Shown piece by piece: positions 42,626-50,545 of a stretch of 64,000 nt of DNA (position 1 is its first letter; the number at the start of each line of letters is the position of its first letter). The stretch covers positions 124,001-188,000 of the forward strand of contig JAUMFO010000011.1 in NCBI GenBank assembly GCA_032119795.1, given 5' to 3'. The notes beneath the pieces are model-generated. The model saw only the letters and a program-made list of their open reading frames with translations, searched no databases and was not told the origin of the DNA. This stretch comes from JAGIBJ01 sp032119795 (lineage in GTDB: Bacteria; Actinomycetota; Thermoleophilia; Solirubrobacterales; Solirubrobacteraceae). The translations under genes were made by a program, and so were the position numbers.

Positions 42626-43678
42626 ATGGGCGAAGCCGTGGCCGCACCTCTACTCGTTCGTGCGCTGCGGCGCGAGCCGGTGGAGCGAACCCCCGTCTGG
42701 TTTATGCGCCAGGCCGGCCGCTCCTTGCCGGAGTACATGGAGATCCGCAAGCAGGGCTCCCTGCTGGAGATCTGCCAGCGCCCTGAGCTGGCCGCCGAGG
42801 TCACGCTGCAGCCCGTCCGCCGCCACGGCGTCGACGCGGCGATTCTCTTCTCAGACATCGTCACCCCGCTCGACGCCATCGGCTTCGGCGTGGAGATCAA
42901 AGGTGGCGTCGGGCCCGTCGTCGCCGAGCCGATCCGCCGCCAAGCTGATCTCGCGCGCCTGCGTGACTTTGAGCCGAGCGTCGATATGCCCGCGCTCGCC
43001 GAGACGATCAAGATCATCGTCGCCGAGCTCGGCCACGAGACGCCCCTGATCGGCTTCGCCGGCGCGCCGTTCACGCTTGCCAGCTACCTCGTGGAGGGCG
43101 GCCCGAGCAAGCAGCAGTCGCTCACCAAGGCGATGATGCTCAGCGATCCGGCCTTGTTCGACGCGCTCCTGCGGCGCCTCTCCGCGATTGCGGTCGCGTC
43201 GCTGCGGGCACAAGTCGAGGCGGGCGCCCAGGCCGTCCAGGTGTTCGACTCCTGGATCGGGACGCTCAGCCGCGCCCAGTACCAGCGCTACGTGCTGCCC
43301 GTGATGACCGACCTCTTCACTGAGCTGGAGTCGCTCGGCGTGCCGCGCACCGTCTTCGGCGTCGGCACTGGCCACCTGCTCGATCTCCTCGCGCAGACGG
43401 GCGCAGACTGCGTCGGCATCGACTGGCGGATCGACCTCACCGACGCCCGCCAGATCGTCCCCGCGCGCTGCGCGATCCAGGGCAACCTGGACCCGGCCGT
43501 GATGCTCGCGCCGGCCAACGTGATCGAGGCCGAGGTGCTGCGCGTACTCCAGAGTGCGCCGGACCAAGGCTACGTCTTCAACCTCGGCCACGGCGTCCTG
43601 CCGGAGACCGACCCCGGCGTGCCCGGTGAGGTCGTGCGCCTCGTCGCCGAGCACACCGCCAAGAAGTCCCTCGCGTGA
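42626..43678 (+). CDS. hemE: Uroporphyrinogen decarboxylase HemE
   Basis: A 350-residue cytosolic TIM-barrel enzyme that converts uroporphyrinogen III to coproporphyrinogen III. The signature PVWFMRQAGRSLPEY holds the substrate-binding arginine, GFAGAPFTLASYLVEGG and the catalytic aspartate region ILFSDIVTPLDAIG are conserved, and FNLGHGVLPETDP closes the family pattern. The length is standard. A TACCCT box at 42614-42619 lies 6 nt before the ATG. It is the first gene of a hem cluster with hemY and hemQ. Confidence 0.97.
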   Translation: MGEAVAAPLLVRALRREPVERTPVWFMRQAGRSLPEYMEIRKQGSLLEICQRPELAAEVTLQPVRRHGVDAAILFSDIVTPLDAIGFGVEIKGGVGPVVAEPIRRQADLARLRDFEPSVDMPALAETIKIIVAELGHETPLIGFAGAPFTLASYLVEGGPSKQQSLTKAMMLSDPALFDALLRRLSAIAVASLRAQVEAGAQAVQVFDSWIGTLSRAQYQRYVLPVMTDLFTELESLGVPRTVFGVGTGHLLDLLAQTGADCVGIDWRIDLTDARQIVPARCAIQGNLDPAVMLAPANVIEAEVLRVLQSAPDQGYVFNLGHGVLPETDPGVPGEVVRLVAEHTAKKSLA

Positions 43679-43855
43679 CCCAACCACCGCACGAGGTCGT
43701 CGACGAAGCGCTGGCGGGCAGCCCCTCGGCGTGACGGCGTCCGCGCCGAAAGTCAGGCGGGCAGCCCCATTGCGCCGGTCGGTGGTAGTTCGCGGTGGGC
43801 GTCTCCGTAGTTCCCCCCGATGTGGGCAGGCAGCTCGCTCGGCAACGTCTCGGGC

Positions 43856-45331
43856 GTGACCGCAGTGACCCAGGCCCCAGCAACCCGCGTCGCTGTGATC
43901 GGCGGCGGCATCTCCGGACTCGCCGCCGCGCACCGGTTGCTCTCGGCCGCGCCCCCTGGCGCGGCCGAGGTCACCGTGCTGGAAGCCTCCGATCGCTTCG
44001 GCGGCTGGGTTCGCACCGAGACGTTCGCCGGTCGCCCCGTCGACTTCGGCCCCGACTCCTTGCTCGTTCGCGCGCCGTGGGCGGCGCAGCTCTGCCGCGA
44101 ACTCGGCATTGAGGATGAACTCGTAGCGCCCGGGGTTGGCAGTGCGCGCCTGCTGGTCGGTGGGCGGCTGAAGGTGTTGCCGTCCGGGATCCTCGCGGGG
44201 CTCCCCGGTGGACCGATGCCATTCGTGCGCTCGGGGCTCCTCGGGCCCGTCGGCCTCCTGCGCGCCGGCCTTGATCTCGTGTTGCCGGGCAGCACGCCGA
44301 AAGACGACGAGTCGATCGGGCACCTCGTGCGTCGGCGCCTCGGCCGCCAAGTCCTGAATCGCGTGATCGATCCGCTGCTCGGCGGCGTGCACGCCGGCCG
44401 CTGCGACGACCTGAGCCTCGCGGCGACCGCGCCACAGATTGCGGCGGCCGCACGCGCCGACCGCTCGCTGCTGCGCGGCCTGCGCAAGACGGCGCCGCCC
44501 GCGCCGCCGGCTGGCAGCAAGCCCGCGCCGGTCTTCATGGGGCCACGTGGCGGCATGCAGCGCATCGCCGACGCGCTCGTGAGCGCCGTGCAGGACGCCG
44601 GCGCCGTGCTCGAGTCCGGCCAGCACGTCGTCGCCTTGGAGCAGGGCGGCAGTGGCCGCATTCGCGTGGTGCTGGGTGGCCAGGACTCCGGCAGCGGGGC
44701 AGAGTACGACGCCGTCATCTTGGCCGTCCCCGCTGCTGCTGCGGCCGGGTTGCTGCGGCCACACGCGCCGCACACCGTCGGTGCGCTGGAGGAGCTGCAG
44801 TACGCGTCGGTCGCGCAGGTGGCGCTCGCCTACGACCCCGCGGTCGTCGCGGGCGCCCCGGACGGCACCGGTTTCCTCGTGCCGCGCGGCGAGGGCACGC
44901 TCATGACCGCCTGCACGTTCCTGGATCAGAAGTGGCCCGAGCGCCCGCGCGAGAGCGGTGCTCCGTTCGCCAGCGCCGCGGTGATCAAGTGCTCCACTGG
45001 TCGCATCGACGACACCCGCTTTGAGGGCCTGTCCGACGACGCGCTGGTCGCGGCAATCCACAGCGAGCTCGCGACGATCCTCGGCCTGCCAGCCGGAGCC
45101 ACACCGCTGGCCAGCCACGTGCACCGCGTGAGCCGAGGTCTCCCGCAGTACACGCCCGGCCACCTGGGCCGGATCGCCGAGCTCGAGGGCGAGCTGATTA
45201 CCGCCTTCCCGCGCCTGGCGCTGGCGGGTGCCGCCTACCGTGGCACGAGCGTGCCGCACTGCATCCGCCAGGGCCGCGAGGCCGCCGACGCGCTGCTGCG
45301 CCGGGGCGTGGCGGCGAAGGTCCGCGTCTAA
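43856..45331 (+). CDS. hemY: Coproporphyrinogen/protoporphyrinogen oxidase HemY (CgoX)
   Basis: A 491-residue FAD enzyme. The dinucleotide-binding motif VAVIGGGISGLAAAHRL and the following EASDRFGGWVRTE lie at the N-terminus, and AGAAYRGTSVPHCIRQG is the C-terminal FAD-contact motif. With hemQ downstream it should oxidise coproporphyrinogen III to coproporphyrin III, as in the coproporphyrin-dependent pathway of actinobacteria and firmicutes. GTG 43856 is the most likely start because homology begins about ten residues later; an in-frame ATG at 43820 is the alternative. The 177-bp gap before it has no gene. Confidence 0.93.
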   Translation: MTAVTQAPATRVAVIGGGISGLAAAHRLLSAAPPGAAEVTVLEASDRFGGWVRTETFAGRPVDFGPDSLLVRAPWAAQLCRELGIEDELVAPGVGSARLLVGGRLKVLPSGILAGLPGGPMPFVRSGLLGPVGLLRAGLDLVLPGSTPKDDESIGHLVRRRLGRQVLNRVIDPLLGGVHAGRCDDLSLAATAPQIAAAARADRSLLRGLRKTAPPAPPAGSKPAPVFMGPRGGMQRIADALVSAVQDAGAVLESGQHVVALEQGGSGRIRVVLGGQDSGSGAEYDAVILAVPAAAAAGLLRPHAPHTVGALEELQYASVAQVALAYDPAVVAGAPDGTGFLVPRGEGTLMTACTFLDQKWPERPRESGAPFASAAVIKCSTGRIDDTRFEGLSDDALVAAIHSELATILGLPAGATPLASHVHRVSRGLPQYTPGHLGRIAELEGELITAFPRLALAGAAYRGTSVPHCIRQGREAADALLRRGVAAKVRV

Positions 45332-45458
45332 CGCCCTGAGCGTGACGCCAGCCGTCGCCGCCTGGAATCCTTGCACCTAGGCGCCGCGCCTCTCGTCCGA
45401 GCTCTCGGGCGGCCAGGAGCTGCGGCGCACCCACTGAACTCACAGTCAGAGACGAGCT

Positions 45459-46175
45459 ATGTCAGAGACGCAGACGTACGAGGTTCCCGCCAAGTCCGGC
45501 AATGAGCCGGCCGGCAAGGCCTACACGCTCTACGCGGCCTACTCCGGTGATCGTGGCGACCGCCGCGTTGAGCCGTCGGAGCGCGCTGCGGCCACGGCCG
45601 AGGCCGAGGAGGCCATCCGCGGCGTGGAGGGCGTGCACCTGCGCGGCGCCTACTCGCTCGTCGGCTTCCGCGCCGAAGCCGACCTGCTGCTGTGGCTCCT
45701 GGCAGACACGCCCGACCAGCTGCAGGAGGCCGTCGCACGCCTGCAGCACACGCGCCTGGGCCGCTCGCTCACCCCGTGGTGGACCAACATCGGCGTGCAC
45801 CGCGAGGCCGAGTTCAACAAGGGCCACGTGCCCGCGTACTGGGATGGCGAGGACCCGCAGAAGTACCTCTGCGTCTACCCGTTCGTGCGCTCACTGGAGT
45901 GGTACCTGCTGGAGCCTGCCGACCGCTCGGCGCAGCTGCGCGAGCACGGCATGATGGGCCGCGACTACCCAGACGTGCGCGCGAACACCGTCTCGTCGTT
46001 TGCCCTCGGCGACTACGAGTGGTTGCTCGCCTTCGAGGCCGAAGAACTCACCCGCATCGTCGACCTCATGCGCCACCTGCGCAGTGCCGAGGCTCGCCGC
46101 CACACCCGCGAGGAACTCCCCTTCCTGACGGGGATCAAAAAGAGCTTCGAAGACGCCATCGCCGACCTGCCGTAG
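45459..46175 (+). CDS. hemQ: Coproheme decarboxylase HemQ/ChdC
   Basis: A 238-residue chlorite-dismutase-fold protein. LWLLADTPDQLQEAVARL, HVPAYWDGEDPQKYLCVYPF and REHGMMGRDYPDVRANTVSS match HemQ, and the AALGDYEW-like segment (SSFALGDYEWLLAFEAEEL) is typical. The catalytic tyrosine lies in KYLCVYPFVRS. It decarboxylates iron-coproporphyrin III to heme b with hydrogen peroxide. The chlorite dismutase active-site arginine pattern is not present, which favours HemQ. It completes the terminal steps of heme synthesis with hemE and hemY; a ferrochelatase is not in the window. Confidence 0.93.
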   Translation: MSETQTYEVPAKSGNEPAGKAYTLYAAYSGDRGDRRVEPSERAAATAEAEEAIRGVEGVHLRGAYSLVGFRAEADLLLWLLADTPDQLQEAVARLQHTRLGRSLTPWWTNIGVHREAEFNKGHVPAYWDGEDPQKYLCVYPFVRSLEWYLLEPADRSAQLREHGMMGRDYPDVRANTVSSFALGDYEWLLAFEAEELTRIVDLMRHLRSAEARRHTREELPFLTGIKKSFEDAIADLP

Positions 46176-46214
46176 AGGGTCACAGGTGGGGCGGGCGTGC
46201 CGGTGTACGACACG

Positions 46215-46242
46215 TTGCACGTCAGTCCCGCTTCTGGATAGT
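46215..46242 (+). promoter_or_regulatory. Promoter of cassette D
   Basis: TTGCAC (46215-46220), a 16-bp spacer and GATAGT (46237-46242), 35 nt before GTG 46278. Cassette E has a matching TTGCAC box with a TAGGGT box at 50169-50197. Confidence 0.5.
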
Positions 46243-46277
46243 GTGCGCTCCTCGATGGCCGACGAGGAGCGCATGTA

Positions 46278-46640
46278 GTGTCATTTCACGCTCAGGCCAT
46301 GGCGATGTGCGGTGCCAAGCCGCCCGGGAATCCCGACCTGATGATCGAGAACGCCGGGCGGATCCTCTCGATCGTGGCGGAGTTGGAATCGCAGGCGTCC
46401 GCGGTCGCGGGCGCCAAGGTCGCGGGTGCTGGCGCTGCGGTTTCTGCGGCTAACGCCGGGACCGCGTCGGACGCAGCGAAGCTCCGGTCGGCTGCCAGTG
46501 CGCTGCAATCCGCTGGGTCGAGTCTGCGCAGCGCCGCCGCCAAGCTGAAGACCGAGCAGGACGCCTGGGAGCGCTGCGTGAAGACGCGCGCCGGCCAGCT
46601 CGAGCACGAGTTCCGCCGTGCGCAGGCGGCCGGCTCGTGA
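46278..46640 (+). CDS. Cassette D, first protein: small helical protein with GNPD motif
   Basis: A 120-residue helical protein. KPPGNPDLMIENAGRILSI at about residues 14-32 is shared with the first proteins of cassettes E (RPEGNPDQMRENARLI) and F (RPPGNPDAMRRAAGEM). The body is alanine/serine-rich helix and the C-terminal helix ends EQDAWERCVKTRAGQLEHEF. It has no signal peptide. The stop overlaps the next start by 4 bp. The two-helix build and coupling suggest a WXG100-like partner of the next protein, although no W-x-G turn is present. Confidence 0.72.
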   Translation: MSFHAQAMAMCGAKPPGNPDLMIENAGRILSIVAELESQASAVAGAKVAGAGAAVSAANAGTASDAAKLRSAASALQSAGSSLRSAAAKLKTEQDAWERCVKTRAGQLEHEFRRAQAAGS

Positions 46641-47611
46641 GCGGCCGCATCTCGGTTGACGACGCCGCGTTCGACGGCGGCGCTCGTAAACTACGCAGCG
46701 CAAAGAGTGGGCTCGCTTCAGTCCAAGGCCAGCTCAATGACGGCTTGGCTGCCGGCGCTCCGCCCGCGGTGTCAGGTCAGGTGCGCGCCGCCGTGGCGAG
46801 CGCCCGCGCCGCGGTCGCGGGCGCCCAAAGACGATTGGAGACCCGCGCCGCCGAGCTTACGCGGCGAGCGGTCGCCACCCGCGTCGCGAATGGTGAGGGC
46901 ACGGAGCGCGACTACGCGGCGATGCTGAAGTGGGGGCCGACCGCGGGTCCGGGGCCTGGAAGGTCGCTTGAGGACCGGCTGCGCGCTCTAGGCGAACTCG
47001 GGCTCGTCGTCCCTGACTACACGCCGGGCGGTCAGCCTGTGCCGATGAAGGACTGGATGGGCGGCTCCGAGAAGCTGCTGCTCAAGTGGGCCGAGATCTG
47101 GAACACACACACGTTTATGCGTAAGCCTGGCGTCAAGGCTTTGGGCATTAGCCGCCGGAAGGCTGTCTTGAGCAGCCAGGTGAACTGGGCGAACCTCAAC
47201 CGCGAGATCAAGAGCCATCAGGCGCTCGTGAGCAAGCTCAATAGGTTCGCCCAGCCTCTTGGCCCGGCGGGCAAAGTGATCGATGTGATCTCCGTCGTCT
47301 CGGCGAAGGGAACTCGCGAGCGCACCACGGCGATCGGTGCCGCAGGCGGTGGGATGGCTGGTCTAGCTGTAGGAGCCAAGGGAGGGGCGGCGATCGGTCT
47401 GATGGTCGGCGGACCGATGGGCGCCATCATCGGGGCCGGCCTCGGTGGCGCGATCGGTGCGACCATCGGCGGAGCGCTCGGCAAGAAGATCGCGAATTGG
47501 AAGCCCGTACGGGCGGTTGCTGACACGATCTCCGACGGGATCGACGGCGGGAAGAAGGCCGTGAGTAGCGCCACATCCAACGTCAAGAAGGCATGGAAGA
47601 AGCTGTTTTGA
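46637..47611 (+). CDS. Cassette D, second protein: candidate effector with glycine-zipper C-terminus
   Basis: A 324-residue protein. Residues 1-80 are a helical targeting-like domain (DDAAFDGGARKLRSAKSGL, then AAGAPPAVSGQVRAAVASAR). A middle soluble region includes YTPGGQPVPMKDWMGGSEKL. Residues about 235-290 are a hydrophobic glycine-rich tract (GAAGGGMAGLAVGAKGGAA and GLMVGGPMGAIIGAGLGG) followed by a basic tail, the arrangement of glycine-zipper pore-forming proteins. GTG 46637 overlaps the previous stop. A membrane-permeabilising role is inference from composition. Confidence 0.68.
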   Translation: MSGRISVDDAAFDGGARKLRSAKSGLASVQGQLNDGLAAGAPPAVSGQVRAAVASARAAVAGAQRRLETRAAELTRRAVATRVANGEGTERDYAAMLKWGPTAGPGPGRSLEDRLRALGELGLVVPDYTPGGQPVPMKDWMGGSEKLLLKWAEIWNTHTFMRKPGVKALGISRRKAVLSSQVNWANLNREIKSHQALVSKLNRFAQPLGPAGKVIDVISVVSAKGTRERTTAIGAAGGGMAGLAVGAKGGAAIGLMVGGPMGAIIGAGLGGAIGATIGGALGKKIANWKPVRAVADTISDGIDGGKKAVSSATSNVKKAWKKLF

Positions 47612-48054
47612 GCACGTTCTCGCAGATGGAGCTCAGCGTTGTCGGCCCGAGTGGTTGGGACGAGCATGAGGACGTGCTCGGCGCGGTCGTGGCCTTCGTC
47701 TCGCCCGACCGAGGCGACGGGAGCTTTCGTCCAAACCTCAATGTAGTTCTCCAACCGCTCGCCGACGAAACGCCGCTGGCTGCGGTGGTCGCCGCGCACG
47801 CGGCCGAGCTGGAGTCTGCCCTTCGTTTTCCGCGCGTGATCGACGCCGGCATGACCCAAGTCGGTGGCCAAGCTGCGTCGCGTGTCCTGGTCGCGTACTC
47901 GGACAACGACGAGGACCTCAGCCTCGAGCAGTGGATCGTGCCTTTCCCGGGCCGCGCTGTCGTGATCTCGGGAACGTGCCGGAACGTCGATTACGCCGTG
48001 TTCACTCCGGTGTTTGACGAGATCGTGGCCACTGTGGCGTTCGCCGATGCTTAG
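47608..48054 (+). CDS. Cassette D, third protein: LpqN/DcrB-like soluble protein
   Basis: A 148-residue alpha/beta protein without a lipobox or signal peptide. MELSVVGPSGWDEHED, LNVVLQPLADETPLAAVV, LVAYSDNDEDLSLEQWIVPF and AVVISGTCRNVDYAVFTPVF follow the strand order of the LpqN/Mog1-PsbP-like fold. TTG 47608 overlaps the previous stop (TTGA); ATG 47593 is an alternative with a longer overlap. The cassette E counterpart at 51503 has the same length and motifs (HQWVVPVGSRSVVV). It probably assists its neighbours in the cytosol, since it lacks export signals. Confidence 0.65.
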   Translation: MSTFSQMELSVVGPSGWDEHEDVLGAVVAFVSPDRGDGSFRPNLNVVLQPLADETPLAAVVAAHAAELESALRFPRVIDAGMTQVGGQAASRVLVAYSDNDEDLSLEQWIVPFPGRAVVISGTCRNVDYAVFTPVFDEIVATVAFADA

Positions 48055-48739
48055 GTACGCCGCCCCGGCCGACGTAGCTGGTCCGTTCGTCGTCGATGAC
48101 CTGGAGGTCATCGACCTGGCGCTTCGGGCCGCCGGCGTCGCGCGCGCCGACCGCGAGTCGGGCATCGAACTCTTCGGCCGGACGGTAAGGAGTCCGATGC
48201 TCCGGTTCACGATCCGGCTGCGGCGTCTGGGGCAGGAGGTGCTGTTCGACGGTGCGCTCGGTCCAGCGCTGGTTCTGTTCGCGGGCGGCGCCTATGACGG
48301 TGGCGACGGCAGCCTCATCCTCGGGACGCCCGATCAGCTGCCACGCGCCATCGCCGAGATCGTTGAACTTGGGCCGCGGCCTCTCGACGCGGAGCGGCCG
48401 GAAATCCCGATGCCGTACGACCCGCTCGACGCCTACGCCGGAGTGGGCTGCGAGGACGAACTCCTTGCGGTGATCGCCGACGCGTTCGATGGGGAGTTCG
48501 CTCCCGATGTGGTGGCGGGCTTGTTCGACGGCCAAGCTCTCCGTTGGACGCTTGAGTTCGCCACGTCGGACGGCCCGCAGTCCGTACTCGACGTGATCGA
48601 TGCCGACGACCGCGGGCTCTGGGTCATCGACGAAGGCCCCGAGCCAGGCACCGCGTGGGTCCGCCCGATGACGAGTTCGGCCGCGTGGCTGCTGATCACC
48701 GGGAGTGTGAATGCCCTCGTTCTGGCCGTCGCGACCTGA
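48047..48739 (+). CDS. Cassette D, fourth protein: 230-residue soluble protein of the EspG-like position
   Basis: A soluble acidic protein whose cassette E counterpart at 51921 is exactly the same length (230 residues). Shared blocks are a GPALVLFAGG/GPGLVAMPAPP strand, LPRAIAEIVELGPRPLD against FPRLVAELIDLAPRPFD, MPYDPLDAYAGVG against MPDAVADAYLGVG, and SSAAWLLITGSVNALV against TTVWLLISGALDSAL at the end. ATG 48047 overlaps the preceding stop by 8 bp, as in cassette E. Whether it shares a fold with EspG is uncertain; it takes the same place in the operon. Confidence 0.65.
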   Translation: MLRYAAPADVAGPFVVDDLEVIDLALRAAGVARADRESGIELFGRTVRSPMLRFTIRLRRLGQEVLFDGALGPALVLFAGGAYDGGDGSLILGTPDQLPRAIAEIVELGPRPLDAERPEIPMPYDPLDAYAGVGCEDELLAVIADAFDGEFAPDVVAGLFDGQALRWTLEFATSDGPQSVLDVIDADDRGLWVIDEGPEPGTAWVRPMTSSAAWLLITGSVNALVLAVAT

Positions 48740-49613
48740 CGGCAGGGAGTCGAGTTCGGAATTTTGGCCGGGCCGTAAGGACGGTGCGACCACCTCGGAG
48801 CTGTTCTGGCGGTTTCTGGACCGTTCGTTTCGGGCGCGGTTCGTGGTGTCGGCGATCCTTGCGGTGATTCCGGGAGTGATCGTCGAAGGCCTCACGTTCG
48901 ACGAAACGACGGGCGCGGAAGGGCTTGGTCCGTACGCCTGGGCCGTCTTCACGTTCTTGATCGCCGTTCCGATCTCGTATCGGGCACGAACCAAGGTGAT
49001 CGCGCTCGCTGCACGCGCCGAGGCAGACGGAGCCCGAGTGCCTGAGCCAGTTGAACTGGTAGACCACGGCCAGGGACCGCTCCCACCGGGAGCGCGCGTG
49101 ATGAATTACAGCGGAGGTAGCGGAGTCGTCTGGCTTGCTCTGGCGTCGCTTGCGCTCGGCGCCGTTGCCGCCGCCGTGCTGCCAGGGCATCAGGGCATCG
49201 ATCTGACGATGGTCGATGCGCTGCTCATTTCCGCGTCGATCTTCTGTCTCGGTGCTGCAGTCGCGCTCGTGACCGGTCGTGCTGCCATTAACGACGGCAT
49301 CGTTCAAGATGCGTTCCGTACGCGAGGGCAAGCAGCCTTCTACCGCGGGCTCGCGCCGCTGCTCGTCGGCTTGGCCTGGATCGCGGCCGTCTACGTCGCG
49401 GAGCGCCGCCAATGGATCTCGTCGTTGGCGGCTGAGGACCTCTACGGGTACGGCGTCATCGGCTTCGCAACGCTCTGGGTCTTGCTCGCCGGCTGGGGTC
49501 GGCCGACGGTCCTGATCCCGTGGTTCATGCGGGCGCTCGGCGCACCTCGCACGATCTGGGATCCCGTACCGCCGGCGCCATATACAAAACGCGGACGCAA
49601 GAAACTGCGCTGA
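48711..49613 (+). CDS. Cassette D, fifth protein: polytopic membrane protein with WDPVP motif
   Basis: A 300-residue protein with about six membrane helices in two groups. The C-terminal block IPWFMRALGAPRTIWDPVPP followed by a basic tail (KRGRKKLR) matches the end of the cassette E membrane protein (SPSIRQTGPYAVWDPIPQ). ATG 48711 lies 29 bp inside the previous gene, an unusually deep overlap. Being the only membrane component of the cassette, it may anchor the complex or act as a conduit. No family is recognised. Confidence 0.65.
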   Translation: MPSFWPSRPDGRESSSEFWPGRKDGATTSELFWRFLDRSFRARFVVSAILAVIPGVIVEGLTFDETTGAEGLGPYAWAVFTFLIAVPISYRARTKVIALAARAEADGARVPEPVELVDHGQGPLPPGARVMNYSGGSGVVWLALASLALGAVAAAVLPGHQGIDLTMVDALLISASIFCLGAAVALVTGRAAINDGIVQDAFRTRGQAAFYRGLAPLLVGLAWIAAVYVAERRQWISSLAAEDLYGYGVIGFATLWVLLAGWGRPTVLIPWFMRALGAPRTIWDPVPPAPYTKRGRKKLR

Positions 49614-49756
49614 TGGCGAACCGGGGGCAGTTCAAGCGCAGTCGGCGCAGCGCGCTACGCGACGAGATCGACGCGCATGAATGATCGATCTCAAGCGGTC
49701 GCCCGCCCGTAAACCGATCGGGCCCTGCTTCACTCGCTGAAGCGGGGTAGCCCCCC

Positions 49757-49801
49757 GCTGACACTCCGGCCTCGTGCCGTGAGTAATGCCGGAGTGTCAG
49801 C
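49757..49801. terminator. 14-bp perfect inverted repeat, probable bidirectional terminator
   Basis: Arms GCTGACACTCCGGC (49757-49770) and GCCGGAGTGTCAGC (49788-49801) are perfect complements with a 17-nt loop. The distal arm overlaps the stop codon of the minus-strand gene at 49797. It lies between cassette D and that gene and could end both transcripts. Confidence 0.75.
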
Positions 49802-49979
49802 GAGCGCGGGCGGCCTTCATCGCCCGCTTGGGGATCTTGCCGTCGGTTGGCGACCACTCGCGCTTGCTCTGACGCACCACGAGGCCTTCATTCTCGAGGC
49901 GCTTCCAGACGACCGGGCACTTCTTGCACCGGGGCCCAGACTTGCAGCAGCGCTTCTTGGTGGTCACCGACGTAGGCAC
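49797..49979 (-). CDS. Small cysteine-rich conserved protein (CCKSGPRCKKCP)
   Basis: A basic protein of about 60 residues with the metal-binding-like cluster RCCKSGPRCKKCPVVWKRLE near its start and a basic C-terminus (KRAMKAARAR). Short proteins with this cysteine pattern are common in actinobacteria and have no assigned function. GTG 49979 or GTG 49967 could start it; an in-frame GTG at 50045 is a longer alternative. It is the only minus-strand gene between cassettes D and E. The rest of the interval 49614-50224 holds only the inverted repeat and the cassette E promoter. Confidence 0.65.
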   Translation of the reverse strand: MPTSVTTKKRCCKSGPRCKKCPVVWKRLENEGLVVRQSKREWSPTDGKIPKRAMKAARAR

Positions 49980-50168
49980 GCCTAAGACGGTATCGAATCC
50001 CGACCACGAGGGTTGGTCTTTGTGGCTAGCTCGGCGCGGGCGCATTGCTCACTTGGCGATAAGGCTGGAGACAACGGCTGCGTCGTTTGGGCGCTCGTCG
50101 ACGTTCGTGGGGTTTTTCTCGGTGAATTTCGACGGCCCGGTTCAGCGCCGGCCATGCGCTCCGGCGCG

Positions 50169-50197
50169 TTGCACCGCGCGCGTGGCCGCGTTAGGGT
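50169..50197 (+). promoter_or_regulatory. Promoter of cassette E
   Basis: TTGCAC (50169-50174), a 17-bp spacer and TAGGGT (50192-50197), 27 nt before the start codon at 50225. The -35 sequence is the same as in the cassette D promoter. Confidence 0.55.
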
Positions 50198-50224
50198 GCT
50201 GACGGTGAAAGTCGGAGACACACC

Positions 50225-50545
50225 GTGACACCGCAGGTGGACCAGCTCAAGACCCGTCCTGAGGGGAACCCTGATCAGATGCGGGAGAACGCGCGCTTGA
50301 TCAAGGCCCACGCCGATCACCTGCGCCTTCAGGAGGGACGGTCCGCGAAGGAGACGCGGATCACCGGATCCGGCCCATTGGTCGAGCGGATCAACCAGCG
50401 CGAGGAAGCTCGGACGCCAGCGATTCAGGCGCAGATTAAGCGCCTCGACGACGCGGCGGGGCGACTTGAGAGCGCAGCCACGCAGGTCGAGTCCGACGTG
50501 AAGACCTGGGAAACACAAGAGAAGGCCCGGTCGAAGGGCAAATGA
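50225..50545 (+). CDS. Cassette E, first protein: small helical protein with GNPD motif
   Basis: A 106-residue, highly charged, all-helical, cysteine-free protein. RPEGNPDQMRENARLIKA at residues 11-28 matches the cassette D and F first proteins. The C-terminal helix (RLESAATQVESDVKTWETQE) has the heptad character of WXG100-family helices, and the tail is basic. GTG 50225 starts it, and the stop overlaps the next gene by 4 bp. It probably pairs with the next product. Confidence 0.75.
   Translation: MTPQVDQLKTRPEGNPDQMRENARLIKAHADHLRLQEGRSAKETRITGSGPLVERINQREEARTPAIQAQIKRLDDAAGRLESAATQVESDVKTWETQEKARSKGK

Noticed and set aside
42851..45376. An 841-codon open frame on the minus strand across hemE and hemY
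   Set aside because: It is antisense to two enzymes with clear family motifs. Long antisense frames are expected at this GC content, and its sequence is low in complexity.
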